This document shows, piece by piece, positions 1 to 8,515 of a stretch of 64,000 nucleotides of DNA; the first letter of the stretch is position 1, and every line of letters begins with the position of its first letter. Source of the DNA: Roseobacter sp. MH60115 (GTDB lineage: Bacteria > Pseudomonadota > Alphaproteobacteria > Rhodobacterales > Rhodobacteraceae); NCBI RefSeq assembly GCF_015644665.1, contig NZ_JADOBQ010000004.1, positions 131,501-195,500 on the forward strand, read 5' to 3'. The notes below the pieces were generated by a model. The model worked only from the letters and a program-made list of their open reading frames with translations, ran no database searches and had not been told where the DNA came from. The translations under genes and the position numbers were made by a program.

Positions 1-1
1 C

Positions 2-967
2 TTCGAGGTCACCCTCAAGGCAGCCGACGGGATGCAGCTTGAACATCCGGATCTGCCCGAACGGCTGCGCCATGTCATGGTGATCGACGACTTCGAACCA
101 AATCGCGAAGTGCTCTCCCTGCAATTGCAGCAATTGGGGCTCAAGGTCACTTCCTGCGCCGACGCCGCCTCGGCTCTGGCGCTCCTGGATCGCAGCGTGG
201 ATCTTGTGCTGGCGGACCACATCATGCCCGAGATGAACGGGCTCGAATTTGCCAAGACCGCGCGGGATGCCGGACACAACATGCCGATACATCTGCTCAG
301 TTCAAACGTTGGCTACGCGCAGGCAGATGCAGCAAGAGAAAACGTGGATGTCATTTCGCAACGTCCCTATCCGCGCCGCGACATGCTGCACTGGCTCGCG
401 TCCTGGGAGGGGCGGCCCGATGCGCCGGGTAAGACGCAAGACTCTGTCGAGAACGATGGGGACCCAGCCTTTGCCCACCGTGATGCAGCTGCCGCAACGG
501 CGGACGACCCGGCACCGGCAATCGAGGAAGCACCCGCTGCCGAACCACGCAAGATGCGTGTATTGGCCGCAGAGGACAACAAGACCAACCAGCTGGTCCT
601 TCGCAAGATGCTCAAGGATTTCGACGTTGATCTGAAGTTTGCCAATGACGGGCTAGAGGCGGTGGAGGCCCATACCGCCTTCGACCCTGACTTGATCTTC
701 ATGGATATCTCCATGCCGCGCATGGATGGGAAGGAGGCGACCCAGAAAATTCGCAAAAAGGAAGAAGAGACAGGCCGGCACGTCCCGATCATCGCCCTGA
801 CCGCCCACGCGATGGAGGGGGACAACGTTGATATTCTTGCGGTGGGATTGGACCATTACATGTCGAAACCCGTGCGCAAGGCAGAGATGCATCAACACAT
901 TCTGGACTACTGCCCGGCGGGGGCAGTTCCGCCGCGCAGCGACGCGCCCAGTCAGGCAGCCGGGTAA
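2..967 (+). CDS. Hybrid sensor histidine kinase, C-terminal part (two receiver domains)
   Basis: The reading frame is open from the window edge. The first ten residues (FEVTLKAADG) resemble the end of a histidine-kinase ATPase domain, so this is the tail of a hybrid kinase and not a free response regulator beginning at the ATG at 32. Two receiver domains follow. REC1 (about residues 25-135) has the acidic pair IDDF and the phospho-acceptor Asp in LADHIMPEMNG, but Gln-Arg-Pro stands where Lys-Pro is expected. An Ala/Pro/Glu-rich linker leads to REC2 (about 185-305), which is canonical: AEDNKTN, the Asp in FMDISMPRMDG, Thr in ALTAH and the SKP lysine. Phosphorelay role follows from the family; the signal sensed lies outside the window. 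The 3' end overlaps yaaA by 16 bp, convergent. Confidence 0.85.
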   Translation, partial: FEVTLKAADGMQLEHPDLPERLRHVMVIDDFEPNREVLSLQLQQLGLKVTSCADAASALALLDRSVDLVLADHIMPEMNGLEFAKTARDAGHNMPIHLLSSNVGYAQADAARENVDVISQRPYPRRDMLHWLASWEGRPDAPGKTQDSVENDGDPAFAHRDAAAATADDPAPAIEEAPAAEPRKMRVLAAEDNKTNQLVLRKMLKDFDVDLKFANDGLEAVEAHTAFDPDLIFMDISMPRMDGKEATQKIRKKEEETGRHVPIIALTAHAMEGDNVDILAVGLDHYMSKPVRKAEMHQHILDYCPAGAVPPRSDAPSQAAG

Positions 968-1731
968 TCGCGGATAAAAACCGGCGCATCAGAGGCCGAT
1001 AGATCAGCGCGATAGCGATATCCCTCCCAGTCAAAACCCTGAAGATCTTGGTCGTCTGTCAATTGGTTCTGGATCACGTATCGCGCCATGGCGCCCCGTG
1101 CTTTCTTGGCAAAGAAGCTGACGATTTTCGGGCCTTTGCCGTCTTTCCTGTCTTCCATGAAGGAGGGTGTAATCACGCACAGTTTCAGGGCCTTGGGCGC
1201 AACCGCCCCAAAGTACTCCTGGCTCGCGCAATTGATCAAAACCTCTGCCCCCACCGCCTCAGCTTGCGCATTCAACGCCTTGGACAATCCATCGCGCCAA
1301 TAATCGTACAGGGTTTGGCCCCGGCGGGTTTTCATCCGGCTGCCCATTTCCAGCCGGTAGGGCTGGATGGCATCCAGCGGTCGCAGCAATCCATAGAGCC
1401 CGGAGAGAATGCGCAAATGATCCTGCGCCCAATTCATATCATCTGTGGACAGAGACCCGGCCTGAAGCCCCTGATAGGTATCGCCCGCAAAGGCAAGCGC
1501 GGCAGGGCGCGTGCGTTCCGCGTCCGGAACCTCCTCGAAAGCCGCAAACCGGTCCCGATTGAGCCGCGCCAGATCATCCGATAAGTCCATCAGCCCTTTC
1601 AGCTTTCCGAGCGTCAGATTGCGCGCGGTCTTTACCAGGCGGATTGCATCCTCCTGAAAATCGGGCGCGGTTGCCCGAACGTCCCGCTTCGCCCAATCCA
1701 GCCGCTTGGCCGGTGAAATGACCACCAACAT
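952..1731 (-). CDS. yaaA: Peroxide stress protein YaaA (DUF328/UPF0246)
   Basis: A 259-residue protein beginning MLVVISPAKRLDW, the conserved YaaA opening, with the family blocks SGLYGLLRPLDAIQPYRLEMG (read from about residue 112) and INCASQEYFGAV. Length matches the family. In Escherichia coli YaaA lowers free iron and limits Fenton damage during hydrogen peroxide stress; that role is carried over by family. It is transcribed toward the hybrid-kinase gene and their ends overlap by 16 bp. recQ ends about 50 bp upstream on the same strand, so the two may share a transcript. Confidence 0.9.
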   Translation of the reverse strand: MLVVISPAKRLDWAKRDVRATAPDFQEDAIRLVKTARNLTLGKLKGLMDLSDDLARLNRDRFAAFEEVPDAERTRPAALAFAGDTYQGLQAGSLSTDDMNWAQDHLRILSGLYGLLRPLDAIQPYRLEMGSRMKTRRGQTLYDYWRDGLSKALNAQAEAVGAEVLINCASQEYFGAVAPKALKLCVITPSFMEDRKDGKGPKIVSFFAKKARGAMARYVIQNQLTDDQDLQGFDWEGYRYRADLSASDAPVFIRDYPAA

Positions 1732-1781
1732 CTTTTATCCCCCATCGCGTGTCCACGCACCCACATTGCCTGACGCGCGAT

Positions 1782-3827
1782 CTAGCTCGCCTGCCGCAAC
1801 ACGTCCAGAAAAGCAGGCCCAAATCTTTCCGCGCGTCGGTCACCCAGCAACCGTTCAAGCGCGGACGGATCCGCGGTACGCAATTGCGCCACCTTCGCCA
1901 GCAGGGACGCGGAGCAGCTCAGCGGTTTTTCCACCCCATCCGCGCCGCGTGCCAGATCCGCCTGCACCGCCAGCAACCGGTCGTAGACCGACCCGGCCGT
2001 GTGTCCGGCCAATTTGCGGCGGCTGGGGTGCATCTGCTGCGCCTCCCCGACGATGACCTCCAGAAACGCATCACCGTAGCGTTCAAGCTTCTTGGCACCG
2101 ACCCCACCGACGCGCGCCATTTCATCCAACGACTGAGGGCGCATCTCCGCCATTTCAATCAGCGTCCGATCATTAAAGATCACATAGGCCGGAACCTTGG
2201 CCGCTTCGGCAAAGGCGCGGCGTTTTGCTTTCAATGCCGAGAGCAAAGGCGCATCTTCCTCGGACACCATCGCCTTGACCGCCGGACGCCGGGTGGCTGC
2301 CGCGGCACGAATACTGTCGCGCCGCAAGGTAATCTCAGCCTCTGCGCGCAGAATTGGCAGAGCGGCGTCCGTCATGCGCAGCGCGCCGTGCCGCTCCGGA
2401 TCGGGTCGCACCAGATCATGCCCCATCATCTGCCGGAAAATCGCCTGCCATTGCCGCCGGTCGTACTCGGTGCCAACCCCAAATGTCGGCAGGTCCTGAT
2501 GTCCACGCTGACGTATCTTGTCCGTCTCATTGCCGATCAGAATGTCGATCAGATGACCGGCGCCAAACCATTCCTCCGTGCGCAAAATGGCCGAAAGCGC
2601 CTTGCGCACCGCAGTGGTGCCGTCAAACACCTCCGCCTGGCGATCACACAGATCGCAATGGCCACAGCTGACATTGCTTTCGTCAAAGTACCCCAGCAAG
2701 GTCTTGCGGCGGCATTCCAAGGCCTCGGCCAGTCCCAAGAGCGCATTCAAGCGCGCATGATCCGCCGCACGACGTTCCGGCGGGGCCAGCCCCTCATCGA
2801 TCTGCGCGCGCCGCAGGCGAATGTCCTCTGAACCAAAAAGCGTCAGCGTCTCCGCATGCGCCCCGTCCCGCCCCGCGCGCCCGATCTCCTGATAGTAGGC
2901 CTCTATCGACTTCGGCAGATCCGCATGCGCGACCCAGCGGATGTCCGGCTTGTCTATGCCCATGCCGAACGCCACCGTAGCGACAACGATCAGACCATCC
3001 TCGCGCTGGAATCGGGTCTCGGCATTGCGCCGATCCTCGGCCTCCATCCCGCCATGGTAATGCAGCGCGGCATGCCCCGCCTCCCGCAACGCCCCTGCCA
3101 GCGCCTCTGTCTTGGCGCGGGTGCCGCAATAGACGATGCCGGACTGCCCTTTGCGCGCGGCGGCAAAATCCAGGATCTGACGGCGCGGGCCATCCTTGGC
3201 CGCAAAAGCCAGATGAATGTTGGGGCGGTCAAATCCGCGAAGGAAGGCGCGCGGCGCGTCCCCGTCAAAAAGCTTCTCGACAATCTCCGCTCGGGTTTCC
3301 GCATCCGCCGTTGCGGTGAAAGCTGCAAGCGGCACCCCCAGATCGCGCCGCAAAGCACCGATCCGCAAATAGTCAGGACGAAAGTCGTGACCCCACTGGC
3401 TCACACAATGCGCCTCATCCACGGCAATCAACGATACACCGACCCGTCGCAACAAACCGATGGCCGACCCCGCCGCCAGCCGTTCCGGCGCCATGTACAA
3501 AAGCTTCAGCCGGCGCGCCTCCAGGGCCTCGAACACCGCATCGGTTTCTTCGGGCGTGTTACCGGACGTCAATGCCCCAGCAGCCACTCCGGCTTCCTGC
3601 AACGCCCGCACCTGATCGCGCATCAAGGCAATCAACGGAGAAATCACCACGGTGACTCCCTCACGCAGCAAGGCAGGCAATTGAAAACACAAGGATTTGC
3701 CGCCACCGGTCGGCATGATCGCAAGTACGTTTTCGCCGGCGGTCACCGCCTCGACAATCTCCCCCTGACCGGGGCGAAAATCATCAAATCCAAAGACGTC
3801 CTGTAACAGTCTGGCGGCGCCTGACAT
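1782..3827 (-). CDS. recQ: ATP-dependent DNA helicase RecQ
   Basis: A 681-residue 3'-5' superfamily 2 helicase for recombination and fork repair. Walker A is MPTGGGKS at residues 38-45 and the DEAH box is VDEAHC near 137. The helicase C-domain includes GMGIDKPDIRWVAH and the arginine-finger region QEIGRAGRDG. The zinc-binding RQC region shows CGHCDLC. An HRDC domain follows (about 525-600, PQSLDEMARVGGVGAKKLERYG). A further 75 or so residues at the C-terminus (ending AERFGPAFLDVLRQAS) look like a second, degenerate HRDC-like unit, making it longer than the E. coli protein (about 610). The ATG at 3827 precedes the family-typical opening LLQDVFGFDDFRPGQ. Confidence 0.96.
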   Translation of the reverse strand: MSGAARLLQDVFGFDDFRPGQGEIVEAVTAGENVLAIMPTGGGKSLCFQLPALLREGVTVVISPLIALMRDQVRALQEAGVAAGALTSGNTPEETDAVFEALEARRLKLLYMAPERLAAGSAIGLLRRVGVSLIAVDEAHCVSQWGHDFRPDYLRIGALRRDLGVPLAAFTATADAETRAEIVEKLFDGDAPRAFLRGFDRPNIHLAFAAKDGPRRQILDFAAARKGQSGIVYCGTRAKTEALAGALREAGHAALHYHGGMEAEDRRNAETRFQREDGLIVVATVAFGMGIDKPDIRWVAHADLPKSIEAYYQEIGRAGRDGAHAETLTLFGSEDIRLRRAQIDEGLAPPERRAADHARLNALLGLAEALECRRKTLLGYFDESNVSCGHCDLCDRQAEVFDGTTAVRKALSAILRTEEWFGAGHLIDILIGNETDKIRQRGHQDLPTFGVGTEYDRRQWQAIFRQMMGHDLVRPDPERHGALRMTDAALPILRAEAEITLRRDSIRAAAATRRPAVKAMVSEEDAPLLSALKAKRRAFAEAAKVPAYVIFNDRTLIEMAEMRPQSLDEMARVGGVGAKKLERYGDAFLEVIVGEAQQMHPSRRKLAGHTAGSVYDRLLAVQADLARGADGVEKPLSCSASLLAKVAQLRTADPSALERLLGDRRAERFGPAFLDVLRQAS

Positions 3828-3900
3828 CCAAGTCCCTTTATGCGTTCTCTGCTCTTTCTTGCAGAGTCACATACTAAGGATTCGTGAACAAGCCCCAAGC

Positions 3901-3921
3901 TTCATTGTTCCAAAAATATGC
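3901..3921 (-). repeat. Dispersed 21-bp element, copy A
   Basis: On the minus strand this is GC followed by ATATTTTTGGAACAATGAA, identical to copies at 8251, 13346 and 19881. It lies 17 bp downstream of the yggT stop codon, in the direction of yggT transcription, and is preceded by a GC-rich stretch (GCCTCCGGCGG). That placement is terminator-like, although the T-run is only five bases. recQ begins about 75 bp further on. Confidence 0.75.
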
Positions 3922-3938
3922 CCGCCGGAGGCAAGAAA

Positions 3939-4226
3939 TCAGAGGAAAAGCCCCGCGTTATTGATCAGCACGATGCGCAACACCGCAACCCCCAGCAGAA
4001 CCGCCAAAGGCGCCAAATCTATCCCCCCCATGGCCGGCAGAATTCGCCGGACCGGGCCATAGATCGGTTCAAGCAAACGGTTCAACCCGTACCAGATCTG
4101 CGCAACCAGTTGCTGCCGCGTATTCAGCACCTGAAAGTTGATCAGCCAACTCATGATCACATGCGCGATGATGATGAACCACAGCACGTCCAGCAGCAGC
4201 ATCACGATTTGGAACAGCGATTGCAT
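3939..4226 (-). CDS. YggT family integral membrane protein
   Basis: A 95-residue protein with two hydrophobic segments: LFQIVMLLLDVLWFIIIAHVIMSWLI near the N-terminus and LAPLAVLLGVAVLRIVLI near the C-terminus. The YggT signature sits between and around them (NRLLEPIYGPVRRILPAMGGIDLAP). The ATG at 4226 was chosen because AGAGGT lies at Shine-Dalgarno distance and the hydrophobic segment then starts at once; a start 14 codons upstream has no such support. YggT proteins are linked to osmotic-shock tolerance and cell division or membrane organisation in various bacteria, but the molecular role is not settled. It is divergent from the MFS gene at 4380. Confidence 0.88.
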   Translation of the reverse strand: MQSLFQIVMLLLDVLWFIIIAHVIMSWLINFQVLNTRQQLVAQIWYGLNRLLEPIYGPVRRILPAMGGIDLAPLAVLLGVAVLRIVLINNAGLFL

Positions 4227-4379
4227 GGGCAAACCTCTCTTTGTGTCTGCTCCAGTTAAGCAAGCCACCCGCGATACGCAAGGCTGCGCGCCATCTGTTG
4301 GTTGATGAAGCCCAAAGCTTTACTTGCCTGATCGCTACCGGGCTGATCTACCTTGCGCAAGGCAGGAACGGGCACAGCA

Positions 4380-5711
4380 ATGATCAGCGCGCGCAAACGC
4401 ATCTGGGGGTGGTACTCCTTTGACTGGGCCAGCCAGCCCTACAATACGCTGCTCATCACCTTCATCTTCGCCCCCTATGTGGGAGAACTGATGCAGGACG
4501 GCGCCCGCGCACAGGCCGCCTGGGGGTTTGGAATCAGCGCGGCAGGGATCACGATCGCACTGCTGGCACCCATTCTCGGGGCGCTGGCGGATTCCTCCGG
4601 CAATCGACTGCGCTATATCTGGCTTTTCTCCGCGCTCTATGTCGTTGGTAGTTTCGGCCTGTGGTGGGCAAGCCCCGAGGGCTTCAATCTGCCGCTCACG
4701 CTTTTTCTCTTTGCGCTCGGGCTCGTCGGCATGGAATTTGCCACCATCTTCACCAATGCGATGCTGCCCGATCTGGGACCACGCGACCAGATCGGACGGC
4801 TGTCCGGCACCGGCTGGGCCATTGGCTATCTGGGCGGGCTGGTCACCCTTGTGATCATGCTGTTTTTCTTTGCGGAGAGTGCGGCCACCGGCAAGACCTT
4901 CATCGGGATTCCCCCGGTCTTCGGGCTTGATCCCGACCTGCGGGAGGGGACGCGGTTTGTCGGCCCTCTGACCGCACTCTGGTACATCCTTTTCATGATT
5001 CCGTTTTTTGTCTGGGTGCGCGATCCAAAGCCCGTGAAAAGCGCGAAGGGTGCTGTGGGGAAGGCACTCAAGGGTCTTGCCGCCACGCTGCGCCGCCTAC
5101 CCAAAACCCCGTCACTCTTCTCATATCTCGGCGCCTCAATGTTCTATCGCGACGCGCTGAACGGCATGTATGCCTTCGGCGGCATCTACGCGCAGGGCGT
5201 GCTGGGGTGGTCCGTCGTCGACACCGGCGTCTTTGGCATCATTGCGATTATCACCGGCGCGCTCTTCGCCTGGCTGGGCGGCAAGGCGGACGTCCGTTTT
5301 GGCCCAAATGCGGTGATCAAAACCTCCATCACCGTCTTGCTTGGAGTGGCCATCGCAATTGTCTTTGTATCCCGCGACAGCGTCTTTGGCATCGCGCTGG
5401 AGGCCGGCAGCCGCACCCCCGATATCGCCTTCTATGTCCTAGGTGCCCTCATCGGCGCGGCGGGCGGCACATTGCAGTCGGCCAGCCGGTCGATGATGGT
5501 GCATCAGGCAAATCCGGACCGCATGACCGAAGCCTTTGGTCTTTACGCGCTGTCCGGCAAGGCCACGAGCTTTCTCGCACCCTTATTGATCGGCACCGTC
5601 ACCGCCATCAGCGGATCACAGCAAATCGGCGTCACGCCGATAATCGGGCTGTTCATCCTAGGGTTGATCCTGTTAGCGTGGGTCAAGCCAAAAGGAGATT
5701 TCAGCACATGA
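4380..5711 (+). CDS. UMF1/Atg22-type MFS transporter
   Basis: A 443-residue polytopic membrane protein with about 12 hydrophobic segments. The N-terminal motif WGWYSFDWASQPYNTLLITF is characteristic of the bacterial UMF1 (Atg22-like) branch of the major facilitator superfamily, as is ISAAGITIALLAPILGALADSSGNR. Substrates of bacterial UMF1 proteins are largely unknown; eukaryotic Atg22 exports amino acids from vacuoles. The ATG at 4380 is preferred over an in-frame TTG at 4353 because AGGAA lies upstream and the family motif follows closely. A weak promoter (TTGCCT at 4324, TCTACC at 4347, 17-bp spacer) lies upstream. The stop overlaps the mepA start by 4 bp (ATGA), implying translational coupling. 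Confidence 0.85.
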   Translation: MISARKRIWGWYSFDWASQPYNTLLITFIFAPYVGELMQDGARAQAAWGFGISAAGITIALLAPILGALADSSGNRLRYIWLFSALYVVGSFGLWWASPEGFNLPLTLFLFALGLVGMEFATIFTNAMLPDLGPRDQIGRLSGTGWAIGYLGGLVTLVIMLFFFAESAATGKTFIGIPPVFGLDPDLREGTRFVGPLTALWYILFMIPFFVWVRDPKPVKSAKGAVGKALKGLAATLRRLPKTPSLFSYLGASMFYRDALNGMYAFGGIYAQGVLGWSVVDTGVFGIIAIITGALFAWLGGKADVRFGPNAVIKTSITVLLGVAIAIVFVSRDSVFGIALEAGSRTPDIAFYVLGALIGAAGGTLQSASRSMMVHQANPDRMTEAFGLYALSGKATSFLAPLLIGTVTAISGSQQIGVTPIIGLFILGLILLAWVKPKGDFST

Positions 5712-6637
5712 CCCTCCGCCCTTTTGCCATGCTTGCACTCCTGCTGTTGGGACTGGCCGCTTGCTCGGATGGCACGCCGCAATCGACACCACAGGCCTCT
5801 GCGATCCTGCCGACCATCGGCACATCCGGCCACGCGAAAAGCAATCAACCGGCCAAGCAGCTTTTCGGCGCAAAGCGGAGCGGGTCGCCCGGCACGCCCG
5901 CGCCGTTCGGCAGCTATGCCAAGGGCTGTGTCGCAGGCGCCGCGCAACTGGCTGAAACCGGCCCCACGTGGCAAGCCATGCGCCTGTCGCGCAATCGCAA
6001 CTGGGCGCATCCTGCAACGGTCGACTACGTGATGGATCTCAGCCGCAAAGCGGCGCAACAACCAGGCTGGAACGGCCTTTACGTGGGCGATCTGAGCCAG
6101 CCGCGCGGGGGGCCCATGCTGTCGGGTCATGCCAGTCACCAGATTGGTCTGGACGCCGATATCTGGCTGCGCCCGGCAGATAATCTCGCACTTTCCGTCG
6201 CCCAGCGTGAGAGCATTTCGTCCATCTCCCTGCGCCGTAACAAGGGAGCCTTCGTGAACGAGAACTGGACCCGCCAGCACCACGAAATTCTGAAAGCTGC
6301 CGCCTCGGACCCGCGCGTGGCCCGGATTTTCATCTTTCCCGGGGCCAAGGTGCAAATGTGCAAGGATGCCACGGGCGACCGCAGCTGGCTGCGCAAAATC
6401 CGGCCTTGGTACGGCCACCACTACCACTTCCACGTCCGGCTTGCCTGTCCCTCCGGCGCGAAAGGCTGCATTGATCAGGCCGCGCCCCCGGCAGGCGACG
6501 GCTGTGCCGATGCGCAGGCCTGGGTGAACAACATTCTGAACCCGCCCCCGCCTGATCCCAACGCGCCACCTCCCAGACCCAAGCGGCAGATATTGCTCGC
6601 CGATTTGCCCCAACAATGCGCACAAGTCTTGCAGTAG
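5708..6637 (+). CDS. mepA: Penicillin-insensitive murein endopeptidase MepA (lipoprotein)
   Basis: A 309-residue protein. A lipobox (LLLLGLAAC) near residue 20 predicts a lipid-anchored envelope protein. The metallo-endopeptidase (LAS family) zinc motifs are visible: MLSGHASHQIGLDADIWL supplies the first His and Asp, and the HHYHFHVRL block supplies the C-terminal histidines. MepA-type enzymes cleave D-Ala to meso-diaminopimelate cross-links in peptidoglycan. The C-terminus carries a proline-rich stretch (PPPPDPNAPPPRPKRQ). The gene overlaps the MFS gene by 4 bp and the next gene by 22 bp, so the three probably form one operon. Confidence 0.92.
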   Translation: MTLRPFAMLALLLLGLAACSDGTPQSTPQASAILPTIGTSGHAKSNQPAKQLFGAKRSGSPGTPAPFGSYAKGCVAGAAQLAETGPTWQAMRLSRNRNWAHPATVDYVMDLSRKAAQQPGWNGLYVGDLSQPRGGPMLSGHASHQIGLDADIWLRPADNLALSVAQRESISSISLRRNKGAFVNENWTRQHHEILKAAASDPRVARIFIFPGAKVQMCKDATGDRSWLRKIRPWYGHHYHFHVRLACPSGAKGCIDQAAPPAGDGCADAQAWVNNILNPPPPDPNAPPPRPKRQILLADLPQQCAQVLQ

Positions 6638-7533
6638 TCGCCCTTTGCCTTCTGGGCGTCACGCTGCTGTTCTTCACCCTGCCGCCCCCCGGTCCGCCGG
6701 TGGTGGCACCTGAGGATCAGCCTGCGCAGCATGTCTCGACCCATCGCTGGACGCATGAGGCCGATTGGTTCGGCGGGTTTTCCGGCATCGAGATTACCGA
6801 TGACGGGCAGATGTTCTATGCCGCGACCGATAAGGGCTATCTTGTGCAGGGGCGCCTGCAACGGACAAGCGGCCAGATCACGCAGACAGAGATCGCAGCC
6901 CACAAACCACTCGTAGGCCCGGAGGATGTAATACCCGGGGCCACCCACAACGATGCCGAGGGGCTGGCCCTGAACGCCGACGGACATCTGTTTGTCTCTT
7001 TCGAGGGCGCACAACGGGTCGTGGAATATCCGGCGTGGGACGCGGGTCCAGAGCCACCGTCCTCCACGCGGGCGTGGGGCGCTTTGCATGTGAACAGAGG
7101 TCTGGAAGCACTGGCCATTGACGGGCGAAATGTCCTCTTCACCCTGCCGGAGGGTGTGCAATACGGGGCGACGGACGCATTGGTCTATCGCCGCACGCCA
7201 AACGAAGACTGGCGCCAGCCGTTCACGCTACCGGTCGATGGTGATTACCACCCCGTTGGCGGTGACTTTGGCCCCGATGGCCGGTTCTACCTTCTGGAGC
7301 GCGCGTTTCACTGGCTGGGGTTCCGCAGTCGGGTTCGGGTTATGACGATCACGGCCACCGGCATCGAAGACATAGAAACCGTGCTGGAGACACCGCAGCG
7401 CAGGCATGGTAACCTCGAAGGGCTGGCCGTCTGGGCGGATCAGACCGGTCGCATCCATCTCACGATGATCTCCGACGACAATTTCCTGTGGATCCTGCCC
7501 ACCGAGATTACCGAGTACAGGCTCAACGATTGA
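6616..7533 (+). CDS. Exported phytase-like esterase-family beta-propeller protein
   Basis: A 305-residue protein with an N-terminal hydrophobic segment (LAVVALCLLGVTLLFFTL) that is a signal peptide or anchor. The rest matches the pattern of the phytase-like esterase family (PF13449): FGGFSGIEITDDGQMFYAATDKG, then HNDAEGLALNADGHLFVSFEG, then GGDFGPDGRFYLLERAF, then HGNLEGLAVWAD, which read like successive propeller blades. The substrate is not known for most members. The ATG lies inside the mepA coding region (22-bp overlap), consistent with coupling. Function beyond the fold is not assignable. Confidence 0.78.
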   Translation: MRTSLAVVALCLLGVTLLFFTLPPPGPPVVAPEDQPAQHVSTHRWTHEADWFGGFSGIEITDDGQMFYAATDKGYLVQGRLQRTSGQITQTEIAAHKPLVGPEDVIPGATHNDAEGLALNADGHLFVSFEGAQRVVEYPAWDAGPEPPSSTRAWGALHVNRGLEALAIDGRNVLFTLPEGVQYGATDALVYRRTPNEDWRQPFTLPVDGDYHPVGGDFGPDGRFYLLERAFHWLGFRSRVRVMTITATGIEDIETVLETPQRRHGNLEGLAVWADQTGRIHLTMISDDNFLWILPTEITEYRLND

Positions 7534-7623
7534 CTTGCGCGCCTGCGCCTTTGCGCCTAAAGACCGCCCGTCGGCCATAAGGTCCGACCAAGTGCCGCAC
7601 CCTTGTCAAAACGGATACATCAA

Positions 7624-8244
7624 ATGACACGCGCTCACCTCCCCGGCATTCTCGCCATGGCCGCCATCGTGGTTGCCTCCAACATCCTCGTTCAGTTTCT
7701 CTTTGGCCAATGGCTGACCTGGGGCGCGTTCACCTATCCGCTCGCCTTTCTGGTGACGGATGTGATGAACCGCGTTTATGGGGCGGGACCCGCGCGCCGC
7801 GTGGTCCTTGTAGGCTTCATCGTCGGGCTGGTCTGTTCGCTCATTGGCACTCAGATCATGGGCGAATTCGGCCCGCTGGTGACCCTGCGCATCGCCCTTG
7901 GCTCCGGTATCGCATTCCTGGCCGCGCAACTGCTGGACGTGGCGATCTTCTCGGCCCTGCGCGACGGGCGTTGGTGGCGCGCGCCGCTGGCCTCCACCCT
8001 GATCGGCAGCACTGTGGACACGGCTCTTTTCTTCACCATCGCTTTCTCAGCCAGCCTCGTCTTCATCGAACCCGCCAATGACGTCAGCTGGGCCGGAGAG
8101 GTCCTGCCGATCCTCGGGCTTGGTCCTGCAGCGCCGCTCTGGGTGTCGCTCACCGTGGCGGACTGGATGGTGAAACTGTCTCTGGCCTTACTTGCGCTGG
8201 TTCCGTTCCGCATGATTACGACGCGCCTGACAGCTGCGGCCTGA
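7624..8244 (+). CDS. Queuosine precursor transporter (VUT/YhhQ family)
   Basis: A 206-residue membrane protein with about six hydrophobic segments. The family motif is clear: WGAFTYPLAFLVTDVMNRVYG. YhhQ imports queuosine precursors (preQ0/preQ1 in E. coli) for tRNA modification. The ATG at 7624 follows an AC-rich stretch; an in-frame TTG at 7603 is the alternative. The 90-bp leader was inspected for a preQ1 riboswitch, but the A-rich tail expected of class I was not seen. The stop codon is followed 7 bp later by copy B of the dispersed 21-bp element. Confidence 0.88.
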   Translation: MTRAHLPGILAMAAIVVASNILVQFLFGQWLTWGAFTYPLAFLVTDVMNRVYGAGPARRVVLVGFIVGLVCSLIGTQIMGEFGPLVTLRIALGSGIAFLAAQLLDVAIFSALRDGRWWRAPLASTLIGSTVDTALFFTIAFSASLVFIEPANDVSWAGEVLPILGLGPAAPLWVSLTVADWMVKLSLALLALVPFRMITTRLTAAA

Positions 8245-8250
8245 GGGTTT

Positions 8251-8271
8251 GCATATTTTTGGAACAATGAA
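8251..8271 (+). repeat. Dispersed 21-bp element, copy B
   Basis: Identical to copies A, C and D. Here it sits inside the loop of an inverted repeat: GCGGCCTG at 8236-8243 pairs with CAGGCCGC at 8277-8284, and GGTTTGC at 8246-8252 can alternatively pair with GCAAACC at 8283-8289. The left arm overlaps the last codons of the queuosine-precursor transporter gene, so the structure would form at the 3' end of that mRNA. Confidence 0.75.
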
Positions 8272-8386
8272 GCATGCAGGCCGCAAACCGGCGGCGGCGC
8301 GCCGTTAACGAAAAAACACTTGGTGATTTCCAAAACCTGTGCGACGATTCTGTCAACGTCAACAGATAGGTAAAGGAGGTGATCCA

Positions 8387-8443
8387 GTGTCAAGAAAGGT
8401 ATTGGAGCGAGGTGTCGGAACAGCTTTGGAGGTCGCCTGCTGA
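8387..8443 (+). CDS. 18-codon micro-ORF behind an extended Shine-Dalgarno
   Basis: A GTG start lies 7 nt after GGAGG, within the ideal window, and reads MSRKVLERGVGTALEVAC before TGA. The ribosome-binding site is the longest match to the anti-Shine-Dalgarno sequence seen in this window. The peptide has no recognisable domain. Translation is made plausible by the initiation signal alone. The stop codon sits in the loop and 3' arm of a small hairpin, so ribosome position could affect folding of the downstream hairpins. Whether the peptide or the act of translation matters cannot be told from sequence. Confidence 0.45.
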   Translation: MSRKVLERGVGTALEVAC

Positions 8444-8515
8444 GGCAGCCCTTGACGGGCAGAACTCCCGAGTGGACATCGGTCTAACCGATCCCCCTCC
8501 TGAAACCATTCGATT

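Noticed and set aside
7534-7623. Possible preQ1 riboswitch before the queuosine-precursor transporter
   Set aside because: A short GTCGG/CCGAC hairpin exists, but no C-rich loop with the A-rich tail needed for the class I pseudoknot was seen.
8372-8385. Resemblance to the 3' end of 16S rRNA
   Set aside because: The sequence is the complement of the rRNA tail, not the tail itself, and no other rRNA sequence flanks it; it is a ribosome-binding signal.
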